A DNA stretch of 7,349 nucleotides, taken from NCBI GenBank assembly GCA_040773385.1, contig JAXGWH010000053.1, positions 1 to 7,349 on the forward strand, given 5' to 3'. Each line of letters begins with the position of its first letter. The first letter of the stretch is position 1. The notes below the pieces were generated by a model. The model worked only from the letters and a program-made list of their open reading frames with translations. It was not told the DNA's origin and ran no database searches. The translations under genes were made by a program, and so were the position numbers. Shown piece after piece: positions 6,529 to 7,349 of this stretch. The DNA comes from Aeriscardovia sp040773385. GTDB lineage: Bacteria; Actinomycetota; Actinomycetes; Actinomycetales; Bifidobacteriaceae.

Positions 6529-7349
6529 CGGGATCCTCCTTGTTCCTCTTCTCGAATGTATCGGCTTTTGTGCCGGACCGCCATGATGCTGATTGTGATG
6601 TTCCTGGGACAGACGGCGTGCCTGTCATGTCGTGCGTCTCGGATGGGCCGTGTGCGTCTGACGGGTCCCCGGACGGACCGCCTCCGGCGCCGCCGGGTGT
6701 CGTGCCGCCATCCGTCCCGTCCGCCGGTTCGGCGAGCAGGTCGGTGACCTCCTTCTGGAGGCGATGCATCCTCTCGCCCAGCCGGGTGAGGAACGACCCT
6801 GCGTGATGGTCGCTTTGATGGCCGTTCCGGCTGTGGTCGACGAGGCCGGGCGTCCCTGATGCGCCCGGCGCTGTGGATGCTCCGGGCGTTTCTGATGTCG
6901 TGGACGTTCCGTCCCCGATGGCGTGCCCGGCGTGCGGTGCCGAGCGGACCATGCGTGCCCCGTGTGCCGCGCGATGGCGCGGCGACGACCCGGACGGGAG
7001 CGCGTGCTCCGGGACGGTATGATGCCCGGCCCGGATGCCGTCGCGGGCCGCATGCGCGGCGAGGCCGTGGGAGGCGTCCGGGTCCCCGGGTGCGGGCGCG
7101 GACGAGGGCCGTGGTGCGGATGCCGATGACGGTACGGGGACAGGTGCCGATGCGGGCGACCCCGGTGCCGGGAGGACGGGGGCTCTCTGTGCCTGCGGCA
7201 GTGGTGCCGGCGAAGGCGTCGGAGCAGAAGGCACAGGGGGGTGTGACGGCGCGGAGGGCGCGGCAGGCAGATCGGACGGGACGACCTCCGCGTGGGAGGC
7301 GTCCGCGTTCGTCACGGCCGGGAAGGTGCCGGTGGAGGCGTCCACCAGC
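6521..7349 (-). CDS. C-terminal low-complexity tail of a gene upstream of pknB, probably pknA (5' end outside window)
   Basis: 275 residues are visible before the TGA at 6521-6523; the frame is open to the window edge, so the gene most likely begins outside. No catalytic domain is visible. The first part (about 20-90) is Pro/Ala/Ser-rich (PSAPTPSPAPLP), followed by a His/Arg-rich part (about 93-182) and one segment likely to form an amphipathic helix (about 184-206, FLTRLGERMHRLQKEVTDLL). A Gly/Thr/Ser/Pro-rich stretch and a charged end (FEKRNKEDPDE) complete it. No hydrophobic segment long enough for a membrane helix is seen. In actinobacteria the gene just upstream of pknB in the same operon is normally pknA, so this is probably its post-kinase extension. 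That rests on gene order alone. The stop overlaps the pknB start by 8 bp (ATGAGTGA). A start at the GTG at 7345 cannot be excluded, since the upstream sequence is missing. Confidence 0.6.
6535..6541 (-). promoter_or_regulatory. pknB ribosome binding site inside the upstream gene
   Basis: AAGGAGG on the - strand lies 6 nt before the pknB ATG, within the last codons of the upstream gene (encoding KEDPDE). With the 8 bp gene overlap it supports one operon with coupled translation. Confidence 0.8.

Overview
This window looks like a piece of a high-G+C actinobacterial chromosome, most probably Bifidobacterium or a close relative. The evidence is strong AAGGAGG-type ribosome binding sites, G+C-rich third codon positions, and a gene order (rhomboid protease, crgA, DUF881 protein, class E sortase, pknB, probable pknA) that matches the conserved actinobacterial cell-division and cell-wall signalling cluster usually found near the replication origin. 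Genus-level assignment is inference. No phage, plasmid, insertion sequence, CRISPR array, rRNA or tRNA was seen.

Layout, left to right. Positions 2-409 (+) hold the C-terminal end of a rhomboid intramembrane protease. Positions 410-1313 are a 0.9 kb gap between convergent genes with no credible gene. The middle of the gap is only about 50% G+C (counted over 661-1020) and carries two clusters of DnaA boxes plus several families of short repeats, so it is a candidate replication origin or DnaA-binding locus. Positions 1314-1991 (-) encode a CrgA-type septation protein with an unusually long Lys/Asp-rich N-terminal extension, followed by a clear intrinsic terminator (1257-1284). A 261 bp divergent spacer with repeats and hairpins leads into a DUF881 membrane protein (2253-3125, +). 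A second repeat-rich spacer (3126-3319) precedes a class E sortase (3320-4483, +). Only 17 bp later, and convergent, is PknB (4501-6528, -), a receptor Ser/Thr kinase with four PASTA repeats. Overlapping its start by 8 bp is the low-complexity C-terminal tail of an upstream gene running off the right edge (6521-7349, -), probably pknA.

Together these genes act at the cell envelope. PknB is expected to sense peptidoglycan precursors through its PASTA repeats and phosphorylate growth and division proteins. CrgA is a divisome-assembly membrane protein, and the class E sortase would anchor surface proteins. The roles of the rhomboid and DUF881 proteins are not well defined. The genes themselves are ordinary for this cluster. 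The least explained parts are the DnaA-box and repeat-rich gap, the CrgA extension, and the duplicated hairpins before the sortase.
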